Source: Salinicola corii (GTDB taxonomy: Bacteria > Pseudomonadota > Gammaproteobacteria > Pseudomonadales > Halomonadaceae). Taken from it: 64,000 bases of DNA. The notes below the pieces were generated by a model. That model saw only the letters and a list, made by a program, of their open reading frames with translations. It ran no database searches and had not been told where the DNA came from. Made by a program: the position numbers and the translations under genes. The stretch's first letter is position 1, and each line of letters starts with the position of its first letter. Shown here piece by piece: positions 35,901 through 43,939 of this stretch. The DNA lies in contig NZ_VTPX01000001.1 in NCBI RefSeq assembly GCF_008298015.1, positions 682,001 to 746,000 of the forward strand. The letters run 5' to 3'.

Positions 35901-36898
35901 TGGCGCGTCACTTCCGGCCGGTGACGCGAATGCTCTCCGCGGACGAGGCGACGGGAAGCGACAACTCCGTTCTCAACCAGTATCTGCTCGACCTGCGTCA
36001 ACTCAAGGTGCGAGTCGACAACGTCCGCAGCGCCCAGGACGTGGGTCGCAGCAGCAAGTCGCTGATCATGGCGACGCTCTCGGGCCAGCCCACCGAGATC
36101 AACGGCCTGCGCAACTTCGTGGCCTCCCGGGTGGACACCTCGCGGGCTCCGCTGGTACAGGCCCTGGAGCCACTGTTCCGGACGCCGGTCGAGGATACCT
36201 GGGCTGCGCTCAACGAACCTGCCAAAAATCAACTCAACGCCGCCTGGGACGACAAGATCGTCACCCCCTGGGATCAGATGGTGGCCGGCCGTTATCCGGT
36301 CAGCGACTCGGTCAACGAGGCTTCGGTACGGGATTTGGAGTATTTCATCGATCCGGATCAGGGCGCACTTTCCCAGTTCCGTCAGGATGAAATCGGCGAT
36401 CTCGCCGGCTCGGGCAGTGGACAGCGCTCACCGATGGTCGATCCGCGCATGCTGTCCAGCATCGATGATGCGACGGCACTGGGACGTGTCATCGATAGCC
36501 TTTCGGATCTCCGCAACGGCTTCGAGCTGCAGGTGAACCCGACGGCCGGACTAACCGATATCATCCTGACGCTCGATGGCCAGCGGCTGCATTACCGTAA
36601 CAACACCCAATCCTGGGAACGGCTGACCTGGCCGGGCGATGGCGAATCCTTCGGTGCGCGCATGGATATCATCAATCGGAACGGGCAGCGTCACACCGTA
36701 TTCGATTATCCCAACCGATGGGGGTTCCTGCGCATGATCGAGAGTGCCCATATCACCCCGATAGATAGCGCTCGCCAGCGCTTCAGCTGGCGAACCTACA
36801 TGGGGACCGTGAGCTTCGACGTGCGCAACTTCGGTGGCGTGAAGATATCGGATCTGCGGCGCATCAAGTCTCTGAGCATTCCGCAAATGAGCCGGTGA
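32906..36898 (+). CDS. tssM: T6SS inner-membrane protein TssM (IcmF/VasK)
   Basis: 1330 residues from ATG 32906 (a TTG two codons earlier is less likely). Two transmembrane helices lie near residues 12-35 and 42-60, a cytoplasmic NTPase-like domain carries Walker A GMAASGKT at 128-135, and a third helix near 435-455 (LPTLMIGALGALGVAAIAAQGW) leads to a large periplasmic part ending in the TssJ-binding beta region (RYNNTQSWERLTWPG type). An unusually long Arg/Ser/Asp/Glu-rich insertion occupies about residues 555-690, including RSELRSRTTDSARDAWYSAR. It forms the trans-envelope channel with TssJ and TssL. Confidence 0.96.
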   Translation: MRFLRFLRSLKGFWPLSIVLLLMGLALCALLLPLLTQERELVFIAMALVAALWLLVVVMRQYHRIRAERSIENLVELEVHREAAESESGDYQILSDRLKHAMAMQRAARSVDGGKASLYELPWYLVIGMAASGKTSLLTRSSLAATMAGGSNLSAVSGTQHCDWYFSREAVMVDTAGRYLVEDRPASEFADFLKTLRKQRRKPAINGLVLVVSLPELLEQSRQQAHALAEQLVNRVVEYRRCLGINPPVYLFFSKTDLLPGFTRTFEALDATERQRPWGLTFSLEELRREGVISAFQQRFPRLVTNLRQRVDQRMIEEGADADSELLRFPDYFAELFGVLSDFLEQFDIPQQGEQAPVLRGLYFTSALQTGPALPALLDDQTRAEFALAPGETGAAATRAGEKSYFITDTFREVVFPDRNLSLYYSQRGERRTLPTLMIGALGALGVAAIAAQGWSAYNNKLWVDHIQHRLDEIMAGNSTGRLKPHERREMLGDLEQQLAAIERHRENGVPLKLDLGLYQGEALREPLKQAWSELLREDVLQPLAWRLTRQLRSLDSFGTPDGEIDTASTDAEPQAVDERDTRRDTGAVEERGQEIGRDAMDRMRERSTSRPTLGSVPTSASELGSRARSELRSRTTDSARDAWYSARSNAETGLEEGLRDRTSALGTAVGDSDGDESTLALSGEQGPSLSEEMLTRLSQEDVEQLIESYSSLKLYLILTDPATHQDQGDFVASALPRLWQDAVQRRGLSRTRDSIMDNAALYVHYLQQGAAPALERDDSLVADSRERLNAFLIDSSLVDREYLRYQLDVEERYDPLTLSRMAPDMSGRLFYASRAVPAFYTRQVWDEYLRPAIIQTVSGDLQRESDWVLDDEDVDDAVQSKARFVSQLMARYKRDYAIAWERFLGNTHVSRFDTLDQASERLAALSDLQGSPLRQVLEAVKANTGWDDPKATDEQGQAEGKAQDQSFWGRVMSVFDGSGGNGSAVDLATLPRINDGALARHFRPVTRMLSADEATGSDNSVLNQYLLDLRQLKVRVDNVRSAQDVGRSSKSLIMATLSGQPTEINGLRNFVASRVDTSRAPLVQALEPLFRTPVEDTWAALNEPAKNQLNAAWDDKIVTPWDQMVAGRYPVSDSVNEASVRDLEYFIDPDQGALSQFRQDEIGDLAGSGSGQRSPMVDPRMLSSIDDATALGRVIDSLSDLRNGFELQVNPTAGLTDIILTLDGQRLHYRNNTQSWERLTWPGDGESFGARMDIINRNGQRHTVFDYPNRWGFLRMIESAHITPIDSARQRFSWRTYMGTVSFDVRNFGGVKISDLRRIKSLSIPQMSR

Positions 36899-36965
36899 CA
36901 CCGGAGCGACCACGGCAACGACAGGGTAACGAAGGAATGGCACAGGCGATGGGGAAGGAATCTGC

Positions 36966-37889
36966 ATGATCGGTTGCTTTGGCAAGATTCCCTCGAGAGC
37001 CGATTTCGTGGGGGTGAACGCCGCCGGCACGGTGATTCAGGAGCTCGATCAGTGGTTGCAGAGCGCGCTGGTTCAATTTCTGGATCACGAAGACTGGATG
37101 CATCGATTCGATGCGCTGCCGGTCTGCTTCTTCCACTATCACGCGCGCAATGGCAGCGATGTGATGGGAGCGATGATCAGTTCCGCCGACGCTTCTGGTC
37201 GCCGCTATCCGTTTTTCATCTTTCAGTTGTTGAAAGGGGAAGGGCGGTCGCCGGTGCTGCCGTTTCTGCATACGCTGGGTGAGATCTTCGCTGGTCAGGC
37301 GCGGCAGATTCTGACCGATTCGGTACACGGACAGACGCCGATCGATCCGGCCCTCGCGATCAAGGAGATGCGACTCTGGAACGATCAGGACCTGACACTC
37401 TATCAGCGTATTCACGAGCGATTCCTGCAGGACTACAGCTTCGACGACATCGCCCGGGCGTTGGAGTGGGGGTGGCCGGAATTCATCGCCAGTGCTTGCC
37501 TGCATCGTTTGCACTATGCGCTGGAGAGTTGGGAAGCGGGCAGCACGCTGGCGGTGCTGTTGCCGCTGCCCGCCGAGCGCGGGCTGAAACGCCCGGTAGC
37601 GGATCTGTGGCAGCAGTGGCTGGGTAGTGCCTGCCGCGGCGGGGCGCCAGTCATGAGTCTGTTGATCGACGATTTCATGCGTCCGCGTTTGTTGCTGATG
37701 CCCGCCTGGCAGAGCGCGGAGGCGTTTTTCGAGGTGCTCTCGAATCCTGGCGACCGCCGCTTGTGCATTGATGTGCTGGCGCCTTTCGCCGATGAAGAAC
37801 CGCATCCGGGGACCTTGCCGCTGCCGGACACCCGGCTGAACCTGGCCGATTTCATGACTCGTTTTCCGCGCGGCCATCAGGTGCCGTGA
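36966..37889 (+). CDS. tagF: T6SS-associated protein TagF (ImpM)
   Basis: 307 residues with the family start MIGCFGKIPSRADFVGVNAAG and a conserved FFHYHARNGSDVMGAMISSADASGRRYPF block. In Pseudomonas TagF restrains T6SS assembly post-translationally (established). No PppA phosphatase or Fha protein is visible in this window, so how it would be relieved is unknown. It lies between tssM and the second tssM-like gene, with a clear GAAGGA ribosome-binding site. Confidence 0.93.
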   Translation: MIGCFGKIPSRADFVGVNAAGTVIQELDQWLQSALVQFLDHEDWMHRFDALPVCFFHYHARNGSDVMGAMISSADASGRRYPFFIFQLLKGEGRSPVLPFLHTLGEIFAGQARQILTDSVHGQTPIDPALAIKEMRLWNDQDLTLYQRIHERFLQDYSFDDIARALEWGWPEFIASACLHRLHYALESWEAGSTLAVLLPLPAERGLKRPVADLWQQWLGSACRGGAPVMSLLIDDFMRPRLLLMPAWQSAEAFFEVLSNPGDRRLCIDVLAPFADEEPHPGTLPLPDTRLNLADFMTRFPRGHQVP

Positions 37890-37915
37890 GCGAGCTAGAT
37901 TGAGCAGATGTGCTA

Positions 37916-40408
37916 ATGAAACGTTTGAAACTCGCTTATCTGAAATACGCCTTCTTCAAATACCAGCCCTATATCCTGGGGCTGCTGTTCTTCGCCGCCA
38001 TCTTCCTGGTCTGGCGGCTGGGCGTGGCATTCGGCTTTTCGTCCCTGGCCAGCCTGCTCGCAGGGATCGTCCTGTTTCTGCTCGTGTCGGCGATCTACGT
38101 GCTGCTGCTCTACCGGGGCGTGGGGCAGAAGCGCAACCTGGAACACCTGTTGATGGAGGACGCCGATGCCGCGGTGCTGGATGCCAGTCCGCAGGACCGT
38201 GAAGAGATCAGCCTGCTTCGTGAGCGGCTGCTCAAGACCATCGAGCGTTTGAAGAGAAGCGGTCGAGGGAAAGGCAGAGGCGGCAAGGACGCGCTCTACG
38301 CGCTGCCGTGGTACATGATCGTCGGCCAGCCGGCGGCAGGCAAGAGCACCATGGTCTATCAGTCCGGTCTCAATTTCCCCTTCGCCGAACGGGAAAACGC
38401 GCGTGTCGCCGGCATGGGCGGGACACGTCACTGCGACTGGTTCTTCAGTTCCGACGCCATCCTGCTGGATACGGCGGGCCGGTACATGAACAGCGAAGAG
38501 GAAGCCGGCAAGTGGAAGGGGTTCCTATCGCTGCTGAAACAGCATCGACGGCGCTGTCCGCTCAATGGTTTGATCGTCGCGGTCAATATCAGCGACGTCG
38601 TTCAGGCCAGCGATTCTCAGCGCAACAATCTGGCTCGGCGCCTGCGGGAGCGTATACAGGAGGCACGTGAGCATCTGGAAGCTCGCTTGCCGATCTATCT
38701 GGTTTTTACCAAGTGCGATCTGATCGAAGGGTTCACGACGTTCTTCGAGCGTCTCGATTCACAGCGACAGAGCGACGTGCTGGGACATACCTTCGCGCAT
38801 CAGCAGCCCAGCGACGTGAACTGGAGCCAGCAGTTCGATGCCGCCCTGGAAAAGCTCTGCCGGCACTGGTTGCAGATGGGGGACGATGAGATCGTCCAGC
38901 GGGATATCGTCGACACGCGGCGGGACGTCGCCGCGTTCCGGTTTCCCCTCGAACTGGCTGCACTGCGCGAGCCGCTGACCCGGTTCGTCGAGGCGTTGAC
39001 CAACGCCAACCCGTACCAGAGCGCACCCTTGCTGCGTGGCTTCTATTTCGTCAGCGCGCTGCAGGGTGGAGATGTCATCGAGGGCGAACACGCCGGGCGC
39101 GTCGGACGCCACTTCTCCCTGGCCCGCCCCGAGACGCTGACCGGCGAGCGGACCCAGCACCCGTTCTTCATCGCCAACCTGTTTCGTCAGGTCATCATCG
39201 CCGACCAGCATCTGGCCGGGCTGTATGCGAGCGACGTTCGAGGTCGTCGTCGCAAGTTGCGCTGGACGCTGGTCGCGGGGCTGGTCGGTGCCATCTGCTG
39301 TGGACTGTGGATCACCTCCGCCATGCGCAATCACGGCGAGATCAAGGCGATGTCGGGCGCCTTTGCCGATGCGGTCGAGCAGGATGACCGGCAGCCGTCA
39401 CAGTATGCGCGCTGGTCGAGCCTGGACGCGCTGAGGGAGTGGGGCCGTCGCTACTACCAGCGTCGTCATGGCGAGGGGGTGCCCTGGTCCATGGGCTGGG
39501 GGCTTTATCAGGGGGATCGGATCGAGCCGGCCATTCGCCAACGCTACTTCGATCACTTGCAACCGGTGATGCTGGAGCCGGTCGAGCAGAACCTGACCCG
39601 TTCACTGTTCACCCTCACCACTATCGACGTCTATCGTCGCAGCAGCGACGAACTGCATGCCGTCGAGGGGCCGGAGACCGTCGCCCCCTATGCGCGCCCC
39701 CGGGACAACAGCGCGGAGTCGTTGGCCAAGTTCGGTCGCTCCACCCTGGATACCTATCTGATGATGTCGGACATCGATCGTGGCGACATCGACGCCGACG
39801 CGCTGCGAGCCCGGTTGCCAGCGTTCTGGTATCCCGCGATAGCGAAGCGGACCGGTACCGAGATCGATGAAAACCAGGCGGACTATCGCTACGCGGGGCG
39901 CCAGCTCGACTTTTACAGTCGGCAGGTCCAGGAGAGCGATGTGCCGAGAATTTCCGCCAATGCCTTCCTGGTCTCCAGCAGCCGCAATTACATCGACAGC
40001 CTGCTGGAGCAGACGCTGACCAGTTCCGAAACCATCGTGCTGGAGTCCGACACGCTCTTCGCTTTCGGGCGCGGCGACTACGCCGGGCTGCAGGCGGCGG
40101 GGCAGAAGGAGCTGGACGAGCTGGCCGAGCGGCTGCTTAACACCCAGGACCTGGGACAGATTCTGATCACCGGTCACGCGGATCCGATCGGCAACGAGCG
40201 GGCCAATCAGCAGCTCTCGCTGCAGCGAGCCATGACGATTCGCCAGTACCTGATCGGCAAGGGGGTCCCCGCCGGGCTGATCGAAGCCAAGGGAGCGGGG
40301 AGCGAGCGCCCGCTGGTGACGTGTGATCGCAGCCAGCCCCGTGCGCAGCTTATCGATTGCCTGGCTCCTAATCGTCGGGTCGAGATCGAGGTCAGGAAGC
40401 AGGAGTAA
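37916..40408 (+). CDS. Second TssM-like NTPase fused to an OmpA/MotB peptidoglycan-binding domain
   Basis: 830 residues from ATG 37916 (a GTG two codons upstream is possible). Two transmembrane helices (about 18-36 and 46-66) are followed by an IcmF-type cytoplasmic domain with Walker A GQPAAGKST at 137-145 and LLDTAGRYMNSEEEAGKWKGFL. A third helix lies near 440-458 (WTLVAGLVGAICCGLWITSAM). A shortened periplasmic part follows, and then a C-terminal OmpA domain (about 715-830) with ILITGHADPIGNERANQQLSLQRA and NRRVEIEV. It lacks the large C-terminal TssJ-binding region of true TssM. Because TssL here has no OmpA tail, this protein may anchor the complex to peptidoglycan. Confidence 0.9.
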   Translation: MKRLKLAYLKYAFFKYQPYILGLLFFAAIFLVWRLGVAFGFSSLASLLAGIVLFLLVSAIYVLLLYRGVGQKRNLEHLLMEDADAAVLDASPQDREEISLLRERLLKTIERLKRSGRGKGRGGKDALYALPWYMIVGQPAAGKSTMVYQSGLNFPFAERENARVAGMGGTRHCDWFFSSDAILLDTAGRYMNSEEEAGKWKGFLSLLKQHRRRCPLNGLIVAVNISDVVQASDSQRNNLARRLRERIQEAREHLEARLPIYLVFTKCDLIEGFTTFFERLDSQRQSDVLGHTFAHQQPSDVNWSQQFDAALEKLCRHWLQMGDDEIVQRDIVDTRRDVAAFRFPLELAALREPLTRFVEALTNANPYQSAPLLRGFYFVSALQGGDVIEGEHAGRVGRHFSLARPETLTGERTQHPFFIANLFRQVIIADQHLAGLYASDVRGRRRKLRWTLVAGLVGAICCGLWITSAMRNHGEIKAMSGAFADAVEQDDRQPSQYARWSSLDALREWGRRYYQRRHGEGVPWSMGWGLYQGDRIEPAIRQRYFDHLQPVMLEPVEQNLTRSLFTLTTIDVYRRSSDELHAVEGPETVAPYARPRDNSAESLAKFGRSTLDTYLMMSDIDRGDIDADALRARLPAFWYPAIAKRTGTEIDENQADYRYAGRQLDFYSRQVQESDVPRISANAFLVSSSRNYIDSLLEQTLTSSETIVLESDTLFAFGRGDYAGLQAAGQKELDELAERLLNTQDLGQILITGHADPIGNERANQQLSLQRAMTIRQYLIGKGVPAGLIEAKGAGSERPLVTCDRSQPRAQLIDCLAPNRRVEIEVRKQE

Positions 40409-40573
40409 GCGATATTTTGGTCAATGCCAGGCTCCTTTTTGTAACATTTTGCATCAAATGTATTTAAATGTGTTCATTGTCTTTAAAGTTTAAGAAGGCC
40501 CTATATAATCTGAGTTAATCGGCGTTTTGTGAGGAAATGCATCAGTGACACTCATTTTGAAACACATTGGTCG

Positions 40574-40614
40574 TGTAGGAAATTGGATATAAAAGCTGTA
40601 GTCGATTTCCTACA
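40574..40614. repeat. Perfect 10-bp inverted repeat, candidate activator-binding site
   Basis: The arms TGTAGGAAAT (40574-40583) and ATTTCCTACA (40605-40614) are exact reverse complements, separated by 21 bases, so their centres are about three helical turns apart. It lies some 130-190 bases upstream of the sigma-54-like element, a usual distance for an enhancer-binding protein site. Which protein binds is unknown. Confidence 0.5.
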
Positions 40615-40739
40615 GATTATGGTTTTTGGATGACGAAAAGTCGTGCCGACAACCGGTCGTCAATGTCCTGGCGTTATTTTTTTCACAATAAAAACAGCTG
40701 GTTGTTATGATGAAAGACATCTTTCGCCGTCACGACGTG

Positions 40740-40755
40740 TGGCGATAGATTGGCA
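40740..40755 (+). promoter_or_regulatory. Possible sigma-54 promoter of hcp
   Basis: TGGCGATAGATTGGCA keeps the essential GG and GC with the right spacing and matches most of the outer consensus positions but deviates in the middle (consensus TGGCACG-N4-TTGCA). It would give a leader of roughly 80 bases. No sigma-54 activator gene lies in the window, so this remains tentative. Confidence 0.3.
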
Positions 40756-40844
40756 AAGAGATGCCGCTCATGAGCTTGGGCCCCGGCCGGTTTTATTCGT
40801 GAGGGTGTCTTCCCGTAGGTGAGAAACTAGGAGAACTGAGCAAA

Positions 40845-41375
40845 ATGGCTTTTGACGCATACCTCAAAATCGACGGCATCCCCGGTGAAAGTCTGGACGA
40901 CAAACACCCGGATTGGATCGAGCTGAAGAGTTTCGACTTTGGTGCTAGTCAAGCGACTTCCGCAACGGCTAGCTCTTCCGGTGGCGCTTCTGCAGAACGT
41001 GTCAATCTGAGTGAATTCCGTATTCAGAAGTTCGTCGACAAGGCCTCTGCCAAGCTGTTCGAGTCCTGCTGTAAAGGCCAGCACATCAAGGAAGTGGTGC
41101 TGCATGTCAACCGCGCGGGTGGCGACAAGATTCGCTACATGGAGATCAAGCTCGAGGAAGTGATCGTCTCTTCCACCGAGATGGAAGGCACCTCTACCTC
41201 GACTGGCTTCGAGCAGAGCGAAAACGAAGATCGTCACGATCTGCCGTACGAGACCGTCAAGTTCAACTACGCGCGGATCAAGATCACCTACACCCAGCAG
41301 AAACGCTCCGATGGCCAGGGTGGCGGCAACGTTGCGGGTGGCTGGGATCGCACGCGTAACAAGGTCTACGCCTGA
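40845..41375 (+). CDS. hcp: T6SS tube protein Hcp (TssD)
   Basis: 176 residues of the Hcp1 type. It shows MAFDAYLKIDGIPGESLDD, HPDWIELKSFDFG, the KFVDKASAKLFESCCKGQHI segment, and a C-terminal FNYARIKITYTQQ followed by a Gly/Asn-rich tail. Hexameric rings of this protein build the inner tube. It stands alone with its own long upstream region and a hairpin directly after its stop codon, which suits high expression relative to tssA downstream. Confidence 0.98.
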   Translation: MAFDAYLKIDGIPGESLDDKHPDWIELKSFDFGASQATSATASSSGGASAERVNLSEFRIQKFVDKASAKLFESCCKGQHIKEVVLHVNRAGGDKIRYMEIKLEEVIVSSTEMEGTSTSTGFEQSENEDRHDLPYETVKFNYARIKITYTQQKRSDGQGGGNVAGGWDRTRNKVYA

Positions 41376-41385
41376 TCTTGTCCTG

Positions 41386-41401
41386 CCGCCCTTCGGGGCG
41401 G
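41386..41401 (+). terminator. Hairpin after hcp, possible attenuator
   Basis: CCGCCC (41386-41391)/GGGCGG (41396-41401) closes on a TTCG tetraloop, the most stable loop type. It lacks a proper T tract, so termination may be partial, or it may mainly protect the hcp message. It lies 10 bases after the stop codon. Confidence 0.6.
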
Positions 41402-41621
41402 TTCAACGACATACCCATCGGCCGTGGCGGCGGAAGGTGGGTATGTTGCCGGTCGGCCTGATCCGGGCGATGTTCCGTGCGAAGGGACGGCTTACCGGCT
41501 GCAACCGGATTGCCGTTGGTTGACCCAGGCAGGGTGAGCCCTTTCTGCGTGAGCCAATGCCGACGCTGGCTGGACGACGCCGAAGTCCGCCGCGACGCGA
41601 AATGATCATGAGGTCGAAGAT

Positions 41622-42731
41622 ATGGATCAACTCGGCGAACTCTCCATCGATGCGCTTCTCGCACCCATCGAGGGCGGCAGCCATGGTGGTAGTGGGGAAG
41701 ACCTGACCTTTTCGATACTGTTCGACGAGATCAAGGAAGCGCGTCGAGCGGACCCCGCCTATCTTCCCCAGGGGGAGTGGCAGACCGAGCTCAAGCAGTC
41801 CGACTGGGGGCAGGTGATCAATCTGGCCAGCACCGCGCTGGAGACCCAGAGCAAGGACCTGCAACTGGCCGGCTGGCTGTGTGAAGGGCTGGTACATCGT
41901 GAGGGCTTCGACGGCATGCGCTTCGGACTGACGCTCACCGCGCGCCTGCTCGACGGCTACTGGGAGACGCTCTATCCCGAGCTCGACGAAGAGGATCTCG
42001 ACGAGCGCGCGGCCCGCCTGGCCTGGCTCGGCGACACTCTGGTCAACGTCGTACGATCGCTGCCGCTGGTCGCCGGCGAGGGCTATAGCCTCGCGGGCTA
42101 CGACGAATCCCGCCAGGTCGAGAATCAGGCTCGCAACGACCCGGATGCTATGGATCGGGCTCTGGGCGAGGGCAAGATCAACGACGAGATATTCCAGCGC
42201 TCGGTAGTGCTCAGCAGCACCGAGTTTCTGCAGGAGCGCCACGCCTCCATCGCTGCCTCGCTGGTATCGTTGTCGCAACTGGACCAGACCAGTGACGAGC
42301 ACTTCGGCCGTGACTCCCCGAGTTTTTCGTCACTCGAGAAGGTGTTGGTTCAGTGCCGTGACCTGACCGAAAAGCTGCTTCGGGACCGCGGTGCCGGCGT
42401 CGCGGTCGAGGAGGATGCCGCAGCCATTGCCGAGGCGGAAGCCGAAGCGCCGGGGCGCGTCGAGCCTAGTTTTATGTCCGCCACCGAGCCTGCCGGTCAA
42501 CTGCGCACCAAGCCCGACAGTCGTGACGAAGCCTTCGAGATGCTCAATGGGGTCGCGCGCTATTTCAAGGAGCGTGAGCCGCACAGCCCGGTGCCTTACC
42601 TGATCGAACGAGCGGTGAAATGGGGCCGCATGCCGCTTGAAGAGTGGCTCAAGGACGTGATCAAGGACAACGGCGTCATCGACAACATTCGCGACACCCT
42701 GGGTACGCAGCCCAAGGATGACGACTACTGA
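41622..42731 (+). CDS. tssA: T6SS assembly protein TssA
   Basis: 369 residues beginning with an ImpA-type N-terminal domain (GGSHGGSGEDLTFSILFDEIKEARRADP, DWGQVINLASTALETQSKDLQLAGWL, LLDGYWETLYPELDEEDLDERAARLAWL). The Ala/Glu-rich linker is followed by a short C-terminal domain with DEAFEMLNGVARYFKEREPHSPVPYLIERAVKWGRMPLEEWL. The latter block is common in the TssA class that caps the growing sheath. It lies 2 bases upstream of the thiolase-like gene. Confidence 0.93.
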   Translation: MDQLGELSIDALLAPIEGGSHGGSGEDLTFSILFDEIKEARRADPAYLPQGEWQTELKQSDWGQVINLASTALETQSKDLQLAGWLCEGLVHREGFDGMRFGLTLTARLLDGYWETLYPELDEEDLDERAARLAWLGDTLVNVVRSLPLVAGEGYSLAGYDESRQVENQARNDPDAMDRALGEGKINDEIFQRSVVLSSTEFLQERHASIAASLVSLSQLDQTSDEHFGRDSPSFSSLEKVLVQCRDLTEKLLRDRGAGVAVEEDAAAIAEAEAEAPGRVEPSFMSATEPAGQLRTKPDSRDEAFEMLNGVARYFKEREPHSPVPYLIERAVKWGRMPLEEWLKDVIKDNGVIDNIRDTLGTQPKDDDY

Positions 42732-42733
42732 CC

Positions 42734-43939
42734 ATGTCTCGCGCCTCGATTTTCGATCTACTCCACCAACGTCAGCAGCCTCCTGAGCCGGTCGAGGAGA
42801 CGACCTCGGCGCGTAGCGACTACGACGCCGATAGATTGCGGCTACTCGACGGCGTGGCGTTGACCGCGTCCGGCTTCGTCGGTGCCGGGACGGTGCCGGA
42901 GGCTCAATCGCCGGCGCTGTCTCCCGCACTCCATGGCCTGGACGGTTTTCGTCTGCTGGTTCATCGGGTCGCCGATGTCATGCCTGTTCAGGAGCCGCGG
43001 CTGGGGCGCTTCGAAGCCAAGGCCTCACGACTCCATGAGCTGGTGCAGACGATCGTGATCGAAGCGCTGATGATGCTCGAGGCACTGCCGGAAGAGACCG
43101 CCTTCGATGTGGTGCTGACGGCGCCGCTGCGCTCGCCCGAAGCTACCGCCATCGTCGTCGAGCATCTACGGGCCGCCATCTTGGAAACGCAGTATGCTTC
43201 AGCGTTGGGTGAGCTACATCACTCCACGCAAGGTGGCGACCCGCACACCGTGCTGGGCGTCGGCGATAGCGGCGGCATGCCCTACGTCCTGTGGATCAGT
43301 GTGGACTCCCTGCTCAACGAGGAGGGCGTTGCCGCGCTGCAGCATCGCCGTGTCATGGGGCGTTCCTCGAACAGTCCGGGGCTGTACGTGGGAGAGGCCG
43401 TCGTGGCGCTGCTGGTACAGCGACTGCTGCCCGACGATCCCGTCTTCGACTCTGGTTGGCGAATCGAGAAAGACATCAGCAACGATCATCCTGCTCGGGC
43501 GACGCGTCGTGATCATGCCAAACGCAAGGCCTTGCTCGAGCTGTTATCGGAAGCCTGGCCCTTGCCTGCCGCAAACTCGGGCGCAGCGGTTGGCGAAACC
43601 CAGGCGTCGAATACACCCGGCGACAGGGTTGGCGCGAATGCTGCGCCGGCATGGATCGTCATCGATGCCATGGGGCTGCCCGGCAGGGCGGTGGAGATCG
43701 GTAGTGCGCTGATCGAGCGTTGGCCGGAGATCGACATGATCGACGACGGCATCAGCGTCGACCAGTTTTGTGGATGGCCCGGTGAGGCGGTTACGGCGCT
43801 AACCCTGGCGCTGGCGATAGCACCACTATCGCCAGCGGATAGCGCACTGGTTCTCAGCGTGGAAGGCGAAACCCGTTCGACGGCATGGAGCTTGCGATCC
43901 TGCGCGGCCGAGGTCACGCAGGGCGGCGATCATTCATGA
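42734..43939 (+). CDS. Thiolase-fold (beta-ketoacyl-synthase-like) protein in the T6SS cluster
   Basis: 401 residues. The central part resembles ketoacyl synthases: ISVDSLLNEEGVAALQHRRVM and SPGLYVGEAVVALLVQR parallel the DSLL...GxxPGEAAxA stretch of those enzymes. The N-terminal part has RLGRFEAKASRLHELVQTIVIEALMMLEALP, and a C-terminal thiolase-like half has WIVIDAMGLPGRAVEIGSAL. I see no catalytic Cys in the expected position, so it is probably a non-enzymatic relative. Genes of this kind occur beside PAAR genes in other T6SS loci (recollection, moderate certainty). The end overlaps the convergent PAAR gene by 10 bases. An adaptor or chaperone role for PAAR cargo is a guess. Confidence 0.65.
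   Translation: MSRASIFDLLHQRQQPPEPVEETTSARSDYDADRLRLLDGVALTASGFVGAGTVPEAQSPALSPALHGLDGFRLLVHRVADVMPVQEPRLGRFEAKASRLHELVQTIVIEALMMLEALPEETAFDVVLTAPLRSPEATAIVVEHLRAAILETQYASALGELHHSTQGGDPHTVLGVGDSGGMPYVLWISVDSLLNEEGVAALQHRRVMGRSSNSPGLYVGEAVVALLVQRLLPDDPVFDSGWRIEKDISNDHPARATRRDHAKRKALLELLSEAWPLPAANSGAAVGETQASNTPGDRVGANAAPAWIVIDAMGLPGRAVEIGSALIERWPEIDMIDDGISVDQFCGWPGEAVTALTLALAIAPLSPADSALVLSVEGETRSTAWSLRSCAAEVTQGGDHS

Larger units (their letters stand above)
40409..40844 (+). promoter_or_regulatory. hcp upstream region (436 bases, no gene)
   Basis: An AT-rich regulatory stretch. It contains a TATAAT box at 40504-40509 without a well-spaced -35 element, a long inverted repeat at 40574-40614 and a sigma-54-like element at 40740-40755. 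The ribosome-binding site before hcp is strong (CTAGGAGAAC, ending about 8 bases before ATG). This layout fits a separately controlled, highly expressed hcp gene. Confidence 0.5.

Noticed and set aside
40754..40770. Second sigma-54-like element upstream of hcp (TGGCAAAGAGATGCC)
   Set aside because: Spacing between GG and GC is one base too short; the overlapping element at 40740 fits better.
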